A stretch of DNA of 64,000 bases. It comes from Caulobacter ginsengisoli. GTDB taxonomy: Bacteria > Pseudomonadota > Alphaproteobacteria > Caulobacterales > Caulobacteraceae. The notes under the pieces were generated by a model. The model made no database searches, was not told where the DNA came from, and saw only the letters and a program-made list of their open reading frames with translations. The translations under genes and the position numbers were made by a program. The stretch covers positions 124,001-188,000 of the forward strand of contig NZ_JAUSVS010000004.1 in NCBI RefSeq assembly GCF_030814835.1, read 5' to 3'. Numbering within the stretch: the first letter of the stretch is position 1; each line of letters starts with the position of its first letter. Shown here one piece after another: positions 56,801-64,000 of this stretch.

Positions 56801-57940
56801 CTGGTCGACGTCTCCGGGGCCGGGACCACGGGGGCGACCCACTTCGGCCTGGATCCGAACTCCGAGCACTGGCGGGCCGATCCCAGCTCGCCGGACGGCG
56901 TGCTGGACAAGGGTCTGTTCATGTATGACCTGATCCTGAACCCGACCAAGCAGCACCTGCTGGTCGGCGTTCCGGACGGCGAGGCCTTCGAGTTCACCAC
57001 CCTGGGCCAGGCCGCCCAGTCCGTCTGGTATCAGACCACCGGCACCTGGGCCGACCGTCAGGCCGACATCCGCGATCAGGTGGGCGACATCAGCGGCAAC
57101 AGCACCGGCGTCTGGGTGCGGATCACGGGCGCCAACGCCGATCGTGACCTGACCTCGACCTTCTCGCTGCTGGGCACCACCTGGACCTTCGACACCAGCT
57201 ACGAGCAGAACACCTCGGCTCTGCTGACCGGCATCGACTTCGTGACCTCGACCAGCAACGGTGTGTGGCTGTTCGGCGGCATGGTCGGCTATGTCGACTC
57301 GGACGTCAGCTTCGACGCCTCGACCACCGTGGCGTCGATGGAAGGCTACGACATCGGCGGCTACGCCACCTACCTGTCGGACGGCCTGTTCCTCAACGCG
57401 ATCGTCAACGCCAACAATCTCGACCTCAGCTGGCAGGCCACCAGCCTGGCCCCCGCCGGCTCGAACATCTTCCGTTCGCAGCTCAAGTCGCTGGGCGGTC
57501 AGGTCGAAGGCGGTTGGACCTACAAGCTGGGTGAGCAGGGCTTCTTCGAGCCCCTGGCCAGCCTGGCCTATGTCAAGACGGACATCGACGATGTGACCGT
57601 GCCTGGCGCCGTGATCGATTGGGACGACACCACCAGCTTCCGCGGAAGCCTGGGCGCCCGGATCGGCATGAACAGCTCCATGGACACGTTCAACGCCAAG
57701 TTCGCGCTGACCGGCCGGGTGTGGGACGAGTTCGACGGCGAGAACAACCTGACCATCCACAGCGCCGGGCCCGACCTGCTCCTGGGCGACGACTTCTCCG
57801 GCACGTTCGGTGAAATCCAGGGCAGCGTGAACCTGTTCAGCACGGTCAACGCCTTCTCGGCCTTCGCCACCGTCGGGGCCAAGTTCAAGGACGACTACCA
57901 GTCGACGGAAGGCAACGTGGGCTTCCGCTGGCGCTGGTAG
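50804..57940 (+). CDS. Giant autotransporter adhesin-like protein with lysine-free passenger
   Basis: 2378 residues from ATG at 50804; GAGGGGG 8 nt upstream supports this over an ATG at 50768. A long signal peptide (about 1-43, ending APSTAFA) is followed by a passenger of about 2000 residues built from short beta-helix repeats with recurrent words such as GNGITA, TGTAGDGI and SGNITV, rich in Gly, Thr, Ala, Val, Asn and Asp. Cysteines occur only near the two ends (NECGD/FTCAG and TSCAV/ADCFS). From residue 1 to 2035 there is no lysine. A type V beta-barrel (about 2100-2378) starts near GVWVRITGANADRD and ends NVGFRWRW, the aromatic terminus needed by the BAM machinery. Probable surface adhesin; a terminator follows. 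Confidence 0.9.
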   Translation: MSASSSRYARRRLSLLASSSLVAATLMAGVGGVATLAPSTAFAANECGDPSVNAGGADNFTCAGAYPAGVTYTTDGVLTLNLEDGVAITGGLAVNSGAPGSNVTIFATTNVANSGDPVIVNAAGYAIDVQVGDAGGIDIDLRSNDFGDAGISISGGRGIRADNGTGNSQVRMNEGSVNATAGFGIFADGGIGTTGVFLLGGATVTSTGTAVFSRSTAGNSQVITSGLITSTLGDGIFASGQQGVNVSTGAVSAAAGNGVSATSSQGDVLVVTGGAVSGGLSGITATAATTHSVVVITGDTVSSTGGTGIAVSTAQGQATVDTTGGGQVTGTVGINVTTTGNGAINLDTGSVTGTAGSAIATTTNGSGLTDIDVDGAINATGGNGITAGANGSGDIEISLTAASTINATGGGIFALSNSGNVTVDGDGAITVTGGYGIYANSNTGSVVVNTAAGSTIDADNGYGIAAGVFQAGGGSVTVVADGDVGGVGNAVGADGIVGVIFNAGNSSNVNVTVNGDVYADGTGILGAGVGARTSGTGDATATANGTVVTTGNVGVLAQINNGLGAGDATATAGVGSNVTGGNYGVVATTSGTGDATATAAAGSTVAGGIGGVFANANTGDAAANVGAGATVTGGQFGVSAVSAGGEASSTIGDGAIIDPDDYGVNDTAATDATTTLGNNVNIDVNNTDADTIAIGINTQSSAAADTGVGDPSVEVMAGTGLVIRVDDGAGLAADGGMGIRAVNTGGGTGSVSVDIGDGADIAVVGDGTGGIVGITVGSGDVTIVTGTGSIITGFPDDNGVDTAGNLPATIGIYGASTSGDVSITTNAFVSSNGTGVPGDVETYGILATTGGAGTVTVNTGGSIVAADDTGIRAVTTNGNIDVTVGAGGVLGQNEVGVSAASSGSGIVTVTNNGAVNAGTVGIAASTGSGQSNVNVNDTVNGAIGVTSTATAAGGTSTVITAAGGVVTGSAGDGIQTSTVDGLNTVTTGDNVFATGGDGVDASSTSGSLALTLNGTVVTATGGVGVRAVTGGAGDVDITGSADISGTTGVLATSASGDITMNPYFGSITGTAGDGITATSGSGNITLNLFDATSGTVNGINANSTSGNIVISTGFDPTTGVTGDGVNALTGGAGSVQIFTFGATSGVIGIDAETTGTGLIQIETLGLGAVSSTAGDAIQATSNSGAINVILRDAANAVGGDGIHATSNFGNIDITTLAAGDIAGTANNGIVALTAGGGAITVNTLGDIGSAGVGNDVSVDGIDTTMISGSGATTITQGGAIWANQIGIDVFSNGSGLTTVNANANITAATNDGIQVTSGGAGTGGITIVQAAGTTITASNDAIEASVGNAASAGLIDVTVNGALVADTTPSSGYGVFAVNGGTGGITERLTATGSIAGSADVGLYAGVTGTAGAITITNTGAIGTVGDSIDNVGIYANQSNVAGTGTINIQSTGAFGIFAVNSGIYATNSGSGSTQVFTSGGSAITVTGVGSTGITAIGSGGLVQVANNVAITATTGAGSIGINASNVNGTLSVGTSGAVSSTGDAIHTVNTGTGTSTVFTVAGGVLTSSTGDGMDVSGVNGLIDIDTAANVTGALNGILAVNSGTGAITVDTTAASGVTGNGGDGIHAQSAGGAVTVTTNGATAGLSDGIEASSTAATVTVTNNGTVNATNANGILTGNTGAGVTNINVNANVTSTGAGFAAVNAVTTGTGTITVASAANRTIVDAVGSAVRTTSAGGTVNITTNTGTTLIGAGAGVNGWVVDLNNLAGGTTTFTVGANSVVRSTDNTTTGYDDLAIRGIGGSVVINNGGRIQGRVLFSGLTGNVVFNNTSTFSWHTTGASTFSPGADQLNNSGIIFTNAGAAATSFDFGAGADVFANSGELIVGEPAEGAATLTITNLETWNNSGRIVFGSSGTTLTAASDGFTNDRILAAGTTFNGTGSSRLVMDANLGATVQTSCAVLTAADCFSLTGGTTTGSTLVLVTDNSPNAFGAFNPGGIVLVDVSGAGTTGATHFGLDPNSEHWRADPSSPDGVLDKGLFMYDLILNPTKQHLLVGVPDGEAFEFTTLGQAAQSVWYQTTGTWADRQADIRDQVGDISGNSTGVWVRITGANADRDLTSTFSLLGTTWTFDTSYEQNTSALLTGIDFVTSTSNGVWLFGGMVGYVDSDVSFDASTTVASMEGYDIGGYATYLSDGLFLNAIVNANNLDLSWQATSLAPAGSNIFRSQLKSLGGQVEGGWTYKLGEQGFFEPLASLAYVKTDIDDVTVPGAVIDWDDTTSFRGSLGARIGMNSSMDTFNAKFALTGRVWDEFDGENNLTIHSAGPDLLLGDDFSGTFGEIQGSVNLFSTVNAFSAFATVGAKFKDDYQSTEGNVGFRWRW

Positions 57941-57959
57941 GCCAGACCGGATTAAGGTG

Positions 57960-57985
57960 GTGGGCCGGTCGCAAGACCGGCCCAC
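57960..57985 (+). terminator. Rho-independent terminator of the autotransporter gene
   Basis: GTGGGCCGGTC (57960-57970) and GACCGGCCCAC (57975-57985) form a perfect 11-bp stem capped by a GCAA tetraloop, 20 bp after the stop. TGTCGTTTT follows, giving a short T run. Confidence 0.8.
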
Positions 57986-58040
57986 TGTCGTTTTAAGGGG
58001 TCCTGCAAGAGACCCTGTTTCCAGGAATGGGGGTTGCTGA

Positions 58041-58355
58041 ATGCCCAGGCTCGCCGGCGAAGACATCGACCTCACCTATGAGGATCGGCCGGAACTGCTC
58101 GAAACCTTCGCCGACAACGTCCAGCGGATGAGTTTCGACGGCCGCACGCTGCGGATCGAATTCTGCGTGGCGCGGCTGGACGACCCGATCCCCGCCAAGG
58201 GATCCAAGCCCGCCAGGCGCGTCGGCAAGTCCCGCCCGGTCTGTCGACTGGTGCTGGACCTGGACGGCGCGGTGGACCTGTTCAACAAGATCAACACCCT
58301 GCAGGCCGCCATGGAACGCCAAGGCGTCATCCAGACCGGCCGCAAGGACACCTGA
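58041..58355 (+). CDS. Hypothetical cytosolic protein
   Basis: 104 residues. No signal peptide or membrane helix. The sequence looks like a small beta-rich domain followed by a helix: LLETFADNVQRMSFDGRTLRIEFCVARLDDP, a basic loop (PAKGSKPARRVGKS), RPVCRLVLDLDGAVDLFNKINTLQAAMERQG. The F.D.v....dG.t.RiEFcv.R.d pattern followed by an r.vcRlvL strand recalls small DUF3467-like proteins, but I am not sure of the family. It lies 45 bp upstream of a secreted-protein gene on the same strand and may be cotranscribed with it. Confidence 0.68.
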   Translation: MPRLAGEDIDLTYEDRPELLETFADNVQRMSFDGRTLRIEFCVARLDDPIPAKGSKPARRVGKSRPVCRLVLDLDGAVDLFNKINTLQAAMERQGVIQTGRKDT

Positions 58356-58399
58356 CCCGCGCCGTCTCCGGCCTGATCAGTCTCAAGGAGTAGAAAGCC

Positions 58400-58951
58400 A
58401 TGCGTATCGTGATCATGGGGGCCGTAATGGCCATGTTCGGCGTCGCCGCCCCGTCGGCCCAGACGCCTACGGCTCCAGCGGCCAAGCCGCCCGTCGCGCC
58501 GGCGGCCGTGGCGCCGGTCGGCCCGCCCAAGGGCCTGCCCGGCTACAGCCAGCCTGAAATCACCGCCGCCTATTGCCGCAATATCAGTCCGACCCAGACC
58601 AGCTGCACCCTGCCGGCCATGACCGCCGGCCGCTATGTGGTCCAGGCCACCGGCACCTCGACCGCCAGCGGCGCCGGCGCCGCCCAGGCGCTGGTCATCC
58701 AGGTCGGGGACCGCACCTGCGGCCGGGCCGACCGCAAGCCGGTCCCCCCGCCCAACGCCTGGACGGCCGGGGCCAAGACCATTGCCCTCAACTGCGAGCT
58801 GGTGGTGATGGCCGACAGGCCGCTGACGGTTTCCGCCCTCTATGCCGATGACAAGGCGGTCAAGGACCCCAAGGGCCCGACCCTGATCATCACCCGCGCG
58901 CCCTGGGAAGGCGTGCTCAGCGTCACGCCGTTCGCGCCGCCGCAGCAGTAG
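58400..58951 (+). CDS. Secreted hypothetical protein
   Basis: 183 residues with a signal peptide (MRIVIMGAVMAMFGVAAPSAQ) and an Ala/Pro-rich linker (about 22-50). The mature domain begins near LPGYSQPEITAAYCRNISPTQTSCTLPAMTAGRYVVQATGTS and contains four cysteines, probably two disulfides (YCRN, SCTL, RTCGR, LNCEL). It looks like a periplasmic beta-sandwich. I do not recognise the family. An AAGGAG ribosome site precedes the ATG, and the holin-like gene follows 24 bp later, suggesting a small operon. Confidence 0.72.
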   Translation: MRIVIMGAVMAMFGVAAPSAQTPTAPAAKPPVAPAAVAPVGPPKGLPGYSQPEITAAYCRNISPTQTSCTLPAMTAGRYVVQATGTSTASGAGAAQALVIQVGDRTCGRADRKPVPPPNAWTAGAKTIALNCELVVMADRPLTVSALYADDKAVKDPKGPTLIITRAPWEGVLSVTPFAPPQQ

Positions 58952-58975
58952 AAAACCCGCCCAGGAGGGCCTGAG

Positions 58976-59341
58976 ATGATCAGCTTCCTGCTCCGTATCC
59001 TGTTCGCGGGCTTTGGTCTGTGGATCGCGGCCCATTTCGTGCCCGGCATCAGCTACACCGGCGGCTGGCCGACCCTGGCCATCGCCGCCTTCCTGCTGGG
59101 CATCGTCAACGCCATCGTGCGGCCGGTGGTGTTCTTCTTCACCCTGCCGATCACCGTGGTGACGCTGGGCCTGTTCCTACTGGTCATCAACGCCGCCATG
59201 CTGGGCCTGGTCGCCTTCTTCCTGAAAGACCTGACGGTGGACGGCTTCGTGCCGGCCCTGCTCGGCTCGCTGGTGATCGGCGTGATCAGCTGGTTCGGCC
59301 ATATGATCCTTGGGCCACACAAGCCGCCCGAACCGCGCTAG
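58976..59341 (+). CDS. Phage-holin-family / four-helix inner-membrane protein
   Basis: 121 residues with four hydrophobic segments (about 4-24 LRILFAGFGLWIAAHFVPGI, 32-48, 54-80 and 95-112). GIVNAIVRPVVFFFTLPITVVTLGLFLLVINAAMLGLVAFFL is the signature of the mycobacterial-type 4TM holin superfamily (formerly DUF360, YvlD-like). Despite the name these are chromosomal inner-membrane proteins, often in stress operons, and no phage gene is nearby. It has an AGGAGGG ribosome site and a terminator 26 bp after the stop. Confidence 0.85.
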   Translation: MISFLLRILFAGFGLWIAAHFVPGISYTGGWPTLAIAAFLLGIVNAIVRPVVFFFTLPITVVTLGLFLLVINAAMLGLVAFFLKDLTVDGFVPALLGSLVIGVISWFGHMILGPHKPPEPR

Positions 59342-59366
59342 AACAGCCCATCTTCCGCCCTAGGCG

Positions 59367-59391
59367 AGCCACCCCGTCGCACGGGGTGGCT
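59367..59391 (+). terminator. Rho-independent terminator after the holin-like gene
   Basis: AGCCACCCCG (59367-59376) pairs perfectly with CGGGGTGGCT (59382-59391) around a TCGCA loop and runs into TTTCGTC. It separates the small operon from typA. Confidence 0.75.
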
Positions 59392-59484
59392 TTCGTCGCA
59401 CGCCTCGCGTAAAAGCGCCGCCTCCCCAACCGCCGCCAGAGCCCAAGGGGGCTCTTGCTGTCCGCCGTCCGAAAGCCCGTCCGC

Positions 59485-61317
59485 ATGTCCTTGCGAAACA
59501 TCGCCATCATCGCCCACGTCGACCATGGCAAGACCACCCTGGTCGATCAGCTGCTCGCCCAGTCCGGCATCTTCCGCGCCAACGAGGCCCACGCCGAGCG
59601 GGCCATGGACTCCAACGACCAGGAACGCGAGCGCGGCATCACCATCCTTGCCAAATGCACCAGCGTGCTCTGGCATGGCGAGGCGGGCGACACCCGCATC
59701 AACATCATCGACACCCCCGGCCACGCCGACTTCGGCGGCGAGGTCGAGCGGATCCTGGGCATGGTGGACGGCTGCGTCCTGCTGGTCGACGCCGAGGAAG
59801 GCGTCATGCCGCAGACCAAGTTCGTGCTGGGCAAGGCGCTGAAGATGGGCCTGCGTCCCATCCTCTGCCTCAACAAGGTCGACCGGCCGCACGCCGATCC
59901 CGACCGGGTGCTGAACGACGCCTTCGACCTGTTCGCCGCCATCGGCGCCACCGACGAGCAGCTGGACTTCCCGCATATCTACGCCTCGGGCAAGAACGGC
60001 TGGGCCACCCTGGACATGGCCAAGCCCAACGACACGCTGGCCCCGCTGTTCGACCTGATCGTCCGCCACGTGCCCGAGCCCAAGGCCATCGCCAAGGCCG
60101 ACGGGCCCTTCCAGATGCTGTCGGTGCTGATCGAAAGCGATCCGTTCCTGGGCCGCCTGCTGACCGGCCGCATCGAGAGCGGCAAGGCCGTGCCCGGCAT
60201 GGCCATCCACGCCTTGTCGCGCGACGGCAAGGAAATCGAGCGCGGCCGCATCACCAAGGTGCTGGCCTTCCGCGGCCTCAAGCGCCAGCCGATCGACGAC
60301 GCCGAAGCCGGCGACATCGTCGCCATCGCCGGCCTCAGCAAGGCCACCGTGGCCGACACCCTCTGCGCCATCGACGTGACCGAGGCCCTGCCGGCCCAGC
60401 CCATCGATCCGCCGACCATCTCCATGACCGTCTCGGTCAATGACAGCCCCCTGGCCGGCCGCGAAGGCGACAAGGTGCAGAGCCGGGTCATTCGCGACCG
60501 CCTGATGAAGGAGCTGGAGCAGAACGTCGCCATCCGCGTCACCGAGACTTCCGAGAAGGACGCCTTCGAGGTCGCCGGCCGCGGCGAGCTGCAGCTGGGC
60601 GTGCTGATCGAGTCCATGCGCCGCGAGGGCTTCGAGCTGTCGATCAGCCGCCCGCGCGTGGTGTTCAAGACCGACGAGGAGACCGGCGAGAAGCTGGAGC
60701 CGATCGAGGACGTGATGATCGACGTCGACGACGAGTTCAGCGGCATCGTCATCGAAAAGCTGTCGGCCCGTAAGGCCGAGCTGAAGGACATGGGCCCCTC
60801 GGGCGCGGGCAAGACCCGTCTGACCCTGATGAGCCCCTCGCGCTCGCTGATCGGCTACCAGGGCGAGTTCCTGACCGACACCCGCGGCACCGGCGTCTTG
60901 AACCGGGTGTTCAGCCACTACGAGCCCTACAAGGGCGCCATCGAGGGCGGCCGCAAGGGCGTGCTGATCTCCAACTCCGACGGCGAGACCCAGGCCTACG
61001 CCCTGTGGAACCTGGAGGAGCGCGGCTTCATGTTCGTGGGCGGCAACGAGAAGACCTACCAGGGCATGATCATCGGCGAGAACGCCCGGATGGACGACCT
61101 GGACGTCAATCCGATGAAGGCCAAGCAGCTGACCAACGTGCGGGCCTCGGGCAAGGACGAGTCCATCCGCCTGACCCCGCCGCGCCGCCTGACCCTCGAA
61201 CAGGCCATCGCCTATATCGAGGAGGACGAACTGGTCGAGGTGACGCCCAAGTCGATCCGCCTGCGCAAGAAGGTGCTGAACCCCAGCTTCCGCAAGCGCC
61301 GCGTCAAGGACGAGTAG
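59485..61317 (+). CDS. typA: Translational GTPase TypA/BipA
   Basis: 610 residues from ATG at 59485 ([23 protein letters not shown]). It is an EF-G-like GTPase that binds 70S ribosomes and aids 50S assembly and stress or cold adaptation. G motifs: G1 AHVDHGKT (9-16), G2 region RERGITI, G3 [15 protein letters not shown]4 NKVDRP. Domain III/V blocks [24 protein letters not shown] and [19 protein letters not shown] follow, and the BipA-specific C-terminal domain contains [45 protein letters not shown]. Length is canonical. Transcribed alone behind a terminator. Confidence 0.97.
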   Translation: MSLRNIAIIAHVDHGKTTLVDQLLAQSGIFRANEAHAERAMDSNDQERERGITILAKCTSVLWHGEAGDTRINIIDTPGHADFGGEVERILGMVDGCVLLVDAEEGVMPQTKFVLGKALKMGLRPILCLNKVDRPHADPDRVLNDAFDLFAAIGATDEQLDFPHIYASGKNGWATLDMAKPNDTLAPLFDLIVRHVPEPKAIAKADGPFQMLSVLIESDPFLGRLLTGRIESGKAVPGMAIHALSRDGKEIERGRITKVLAFRGLKRQPIDDAEAGDIVAIAGLSKATVADTLCAIDVTEALPAQPIDPPTISMTVSVNDSPLAGREGDKVQSRVIRDRLMKELEQNVAIRVTETSEKDAFEVAGRGELQLGVLIESMRREGFELSISRPRVVFKTDEETGEKLEPIEDVMIDVDDEFSGIVIEKLSARKAELKDMGPSGAGKTRLTLMSPSRSLIGYQGEFLTDTRGTGVLNRVFSHYEPYKGAIEGGRKGVLISNSDGETQAYALWNLEERGFMFVGGNEKTYQGMIIGENARMDDLDVNPMKAKQLTNVRASGKDESIRLTPPRRLTLEQAIAYIEEDELVEVTPKSIRLRKKVLNPSFRKRRVKDE

Positions 61318-61363
61318 GGCCCGCCCCTTTCCTCCAGGCCCGCAAGCGCCCTAGACTTTGCCC

Positions 61364-62425
61364 ATGCCGGGTTCGTCCACGCCTGCCGCCGAAACGAGCC
61401 CGAGCCCGAGCCTGAGCCTGTCGCCGGGCTTCGCGGCCTGGCTGCATGGGCGGGGGGCCAGCATCGCCCTGACCACCTACCAGGCCGGCCGGCTGTTCTT
61501 CATCGGCCTTCGACCCGACGGCCAGGTGCGGGCCCATGAACGCCGCATCGACCAGTGCCAGGGCCTGTGGACCGACGGCCAGTCGCTGTGGACCAGCGAC
61601 CGGGCCCGGCTCTGGCGGTTCGCCAACACCCTGCCGCCCGGCCGCGCCACCGCCAGCGGCGCCGACCGGCTGTTCGCCCCCCGCGAGGCCCGGGTCACCG
61701 GGGCCGTCGACTGCCATGACATAGGCCTGGGCGCGGACGGGGCGCCGGTCTTCGTCAACACCGCCTTCAACTGCCTGGCGACGATCAGCGACAGCGACAG
61801 CTTCAGGTCCCTGTGGCGGCCACCCTTCATCTCGGCCCTGGTTCCGGAGGACCGCTGCCACCTGAACGGCCTGGCCATGGACGGGACCCGGCCGGCCCAT
61901 GTCACGGCCGTCAGCCGCTCGGACCTCGCCGACGGCTGGCGCCAGCATCGCCGCGATGGCGGGGTGGTCATCGAGGTGGCCAGCGGCGAGATTGTCGCCA
62001 GCGGCTTTTCCATGCCCCACTCGCCCCGCTGGCATGAAGGACGGCTCTGGCTGCTCAACTCCGGAACCGGTGAGTTCGGGACGCTCGATCCCGCCGACGG
62101 GACGTTCACCCCCATCGCCTTCTGCCCGGGCTATGCGCGGGGCCTGGCCTTCCTGGGCGGCTGTGCGGTGATCGGCCTCTCCCGGGCCCGCAACAACCGG
62201 GCCTTCGAGGGCCTGGCGCTGGAGGACCGGCTGGACGCCGACGGGGTGCGCGGCGGCCTGCTGATCGTCGATCTGGCCAGCGGCGAGGCGGTCCACTGGC
62301 TGCGCTTCGAGACCGTCATCGACGAGCTCTATGACGTCGCCGTCCTGCCGGGCGTGCGCCAGGCGGAGGCCATCGGCTTCCTGGGCGAGGACATCGAGCG
62401 GGTCTTCTCGATCGAAGACCCCTAG
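61364..62425 (+). CDS. TIGR03032-family protein
   Basis: 353 residues from ATG at 61364. After a short Ser/Pro-rich N-terminus, the body reads as a beta-propeller-like repeat protein: FAAWLHGRGASIALTTYQAGRLFFIGL, QGLWTDGQSLWTSDRARLWRFAN, AVDCHDIGLGADGAPVFVNTAFNCLATI, RCHLNGLAMDGTRPAHVTAVSRSD, SMPHSPRWHEGRLWLLNSGTGEFGTLD and YARGLAFLGGCAVIGLSRARNN. This set, especially CHLNGLA and PHSPRWHEGRLW(L/V)L.SG.G, defines TIGR03032. Members are of unknown function. No neighbour gives a hint. Confidence 0.85.
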   Translation: MPGSSTPAAETSPSPSLSLSPGFAAWLHGRGASIALTTYQAGRLFFIGLRPDGQVRAHERRIDQCQGLWTDGQSLWTSDRARLWRFANTLPPGRATASGADRLFAPREARVTGAVDCHDIGLGADGAPVFVNTAFNCLATISDSDSFRSLWRPPFISALVPEDRCHLNGLAMDGTRPAHVTAVSRSDLADGWRQHRRDGGVVIEVASGEIVASGFSMPHSPRWHEGRLWLLNSGTGEFGTLDPADGTFTPIAFCPGYARGLAFLGGCAVIGLSRARNNRAFEGLALEDRLDADGVRGGLLIVDLASGEAVHWLRFETVIDELYDVAVLPGVRQAEAIGFLGEDIERVFSIEDP

Positions 62426-62542
62426 GGATCTCGCTCCGCCCGGCACGGCGCTCGAGGTCGAGCGGACCCTCGGGCTTGATCCAGGCCAAGGCGCGCGCCT
62501 GTCGCTGCGGCGAGACTGGGGCTCCAGGCTGGAGCGCGGGTC

Positions 62543-63916
62543 ATGCGGCCATTCGAAATTCTGCTGCTGGCGGCGATGGCCGCCGGGGTGGCCGCCCTCG
62601 CGCGGCCCTGGCTGGCTCGTATTGCGGTGCTGGCCATGGTGTTCACCCTGTTCGGCCACCAGCTGGTCGACCTGCCGCGCTGGCAGATGTTTCCGGCCTA
62701 TCTGCTCTGCCTGATCCTGGCCGCCGCCGTTCTGGTGCGGCAGGGGCGGCCGGCCCCTATCCCGCTGGTGATCGCCGCCGGGCTGGGCCTGGTTCTTTGC
62801 GCCGCGCCGCCCATCGCCTTCCCGGTCTTCAGCCTGCCCGCGCCGGACGGCCCCTATGCCGTCGGGACGGTGAGCTATCACTGGGTCGATGCGGACAGGG
62901 CCGAGATCTTCACCGCCGATCCCGCCGACCGCCGGGAACTGATGGTCCAGGTCTGGTATCCGGCGGCGCCGACGACCGACCCGCGCCGCGCGCCCTATGT
63001 GCCGGACACCCGCGCCCTGGCGCCCATGGCCCGCCTGCTGCGGCTGCCGGCCTTCATGATGAGCCATCTGGGCCTGATCCGCACCAACGCCGTCCCCGAC
63101 GCGCCGGCGGCGGCGGGACGCTTTCCGGTGCTGGTCTTCGCTCACGGCCGGGCCGGCTACGCCCAGCACAACAGCGTCCAGGCCGAGATGCTGGCCAGCC
63201 ACGGCTATGTCGTAATCGCCATGGCTCAGCCCTATGCGGCGACCGGCGTGGTGTTTCCGGATGGCCGTCGGGCCGCCTTCGACCGGCGGATGATGGACCG
63301 CCGGTTCATCGACCAGGTCATCCCGTTCCTGGCCGGGGACGCCAGCTTCGTGCTGGACGAGCTGGCCAGGCTCGACCGGGCCGACCCGGGGGGCCGCCTC
63401 ACCGGCCGGCTCGACCTGTCGAGAGCGGGAATGTTCGGCCTGTCGCTCGGCGGGGCGGTGACCGCCCAGGCCTGCCGGGACGATCGGCGCTTCAAGGCCT
63501 GCCTGCCGATGGATGTCTTCATGCCGGCGGCCGTGGTGCGCTCAGGCCTGAAACAGCCGACGATGTGGCTGAGCCGCGACGCCGCGCTCATGCGCCGGGA
63601 GGGATGGGCCGAGGTCGATGTTCTGGAGACCCAGTCGACCATGCGGGCGGTGTTCGACCGCCTGCCCGGCGAGGGCTGGATCGTGCGGGCGCCGGGCTTC
63701 TATCATCAGGACTTCTCGGACATGCCGATGTTCCTCAGGCCCCCCTTGGGCCGCTGGCTGGGGCTGGATGGGCCGGTCGAACCCCGCCGGGCCCGGGCCA
63801 TCGTGAACGCCTACAGCCTGGCCTTCTTCGACCACACCCTGAAGGGCCGGCCCGAGCCGCTGCTGGACGGGCCCTCATCGGCCTGGTCTGACGTGCGCCT
63901 GGAGCGACGTCGCTAG
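62543..63916 (+). CDS. Membrane-anchored alpha/beta hydrolase
   Basis: 457 residues. Three or four hydrophobic segments at the N-terminus (about 5-110: ILLLAAMAAGVAALA, IAVLAMVFTLFGHQLV, YLLCLILAAAVLV, PLVIAAGLGLVLCAAPPIAF) precede an extracytoplasmic alpha/beta hydrolase domain. The oxyanion region VLVFAHGRAGYAQHN and the nucleophile elbow GLSLGG (in GMFGLSLGGAVTAQ) are clear, and the catalytic His is probably in APGFYHQDFSD. The VQVWYPA...SHLGLIR...HGYVVIAM pattern matches PAF-acetylhydrolase-like esterases. Its stop overlaps the convergent gene by 4 nt. The substrate is unknown. Confidence 0.84.
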   Translation: MRPFEILLLAAMAAGVAALARPWLARIAVLAMVFTLFGHQLVDLPRWQMFPAYLLCLILAAAVLVRQGRPAPIPLVIAAGLGLVLCAAPPIAFPVFSLPAPDGPYAVGTVSYHWVDADRAEIFTADPADRRELMVQVWYPAAPTTDPRRAPYVPDTRALAPMARLLRLPAFMMSHLGLIRTNAVPDAPAAAGRFPVLVFAHGRAGYAQHNSVQAEMLASHGYVVIAMAQPYAATGVVFPDGRRAAFDRRMMDRRFIDQVIPFLAGDASFVLDELARLDRADPGGRLTGRLDLSRAGMFGLSLGGAVTAQACRDDRRFKACLPMDVFMPAAVVRSGLKQPTMWLSRDAALMRREGWAEVDVLETQSTMRAVFDRLPGEGWIVRAPGFYHQDFSDMPMFLRPPLGRWLGLDGPVEPRRARAIVNAYSLAFFDHTLKGRPEPLLDGPSSAWSDVRLERRR

Positions 63917-64000
63917 AGCGGCATCTCCATCCACACATCGCACCGCGCATAGTCGGTGCCCCGGGCCGGAATGTCGGTAAAGCCCATGGTGCGGTAGAGG
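63913..64000 (-). CDS. C-terminal end of a probable GNAT acetyltransferase (cut by the window edge)
   Basis: On the minus strand the last 88 bases read in one open frame as LYRTMGFTDIPARGTDYARC followed by DVWMEMPL and TAG at 63913-63915. LYRxMGF...Y......xMEMPL is the usual closing motif of GNAT N-acetyltransferases. The gene begins outside the window. Its stop overlaps the convergent hydrolase stop by 4 nt. Confidence 0.65.
   Translation of the reverse strand, partial: LYRTMGFTDIPARGTDYARCDVWMEMPL

Noticed and set aside
50762-58075. A 2437-codon open frame antisense to the autotransporter
   Set aside because: The Gly/Thr/Ala/Asp repeat codons of the sense gene rarely create stops on the other strand. 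The antisense product is an Arg/Asp/Gly/Ala low-complexity chain without any domain, while the sense frame has a signal peptide, a beta-barrel, a ribosome site and a terminator.
58976-59341. Prophage remnant suggested by the holin-family name
   Set aside because: The family is a chromosomal four-helix membrane family; no endolysin, integrase or structural phage gene is nearby.

Overview
The window is high-GC chromosomal DNA with the gene content of an alphaproteobacterium, most likely a member of the Caulobacteraceae (Caulobacter/Phenylobacterium type). This placement is inferred from the Tad/Cpa pilus operon, a KaiC plus hybrid-kinase pair, a HutF/HutG-type histidine pathway, a complete purine catabolic cluster, DUF6356 and DUF1993 proteins, and short intergenic palindromes typical of the group. 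No rRNA, tRNA, CRISPR array or prophage was seen.

Layout. 0-7 kb: cysteine synthase, a solitary cytosine-5 DNA methyltransferase, a small lipoprotein, a 54-residue membrane protein, a thiolase behind a perfect inverted repeat, and an N-acyl-D-amino-acid deacylase. 7-11 kb: a LemA protein followed by two copies of a two-gene TPM-domain module. 11-17 kb: DUF6356, Ku, two small genes, and a translationally coupled KaiC-like ATPase and hybrid histidine kinase. 17-24 kb: histidine utilisation (hutF-hutU-hutH-hutG with divergent hutI), then an orphan antitoxin-like gene. 24-31 kb: Tad pilus genes cpaB-cpaC-cpaE-cpaF-tadB-tadC, with no cpaD, pilin or prepilin peptidase in view.

31.2-35.2 kb is the most unusual segment. 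It is visibly richer in A/T and encodes a ubiquitin-like protein with a terminal Gly-Gly, a JAMM metalloprotease, an E1-like adenylyltransferase and a cysteine-free unknown protein. The first three overlap by 1-4 nt. A divergent XRE regulator and ImmA/IrrE metallopeptidase face this operon across a promoter region holding two copies of a 16-bp operator-like inverted repeat. I read it as a mobile, regulated ubiquitin-like conjugation island without a visible E2.

35-38.4 kb: alpha/beta hydrolase, a LytTR membrane regulator, an ASCH protein, and an ArsR/VOC pair with a promoter-embedded palindrome. 38.4-50.6 kb: purine breakdown from guanine to glyoxylate (guaD, allA, puuD, xdhC, xdhB, xdhA, uraH; divergent puuE, a secreted M20 peptidase, uraD, alc). 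50.8-57.9 kb: a 2378-residue autotransporter whose first 2035 residues contain no lysine. 58-64 kb: small hypotheticals, a holin-like membrane protein, TypA/BipA, a TIGR03032-type protein, a membrane-anchored alpha/beta hydrolase, and the end of a probable acetyltransferase.

Two families of dispersed intergenic elements occur. One is a 179-bp element (19389 and 39717) whose end supplies the Shine-Dalgarno sequence of the gene it abuts (hutH, guaD). The other is a composite inverted-arm element (11534 and 24038).
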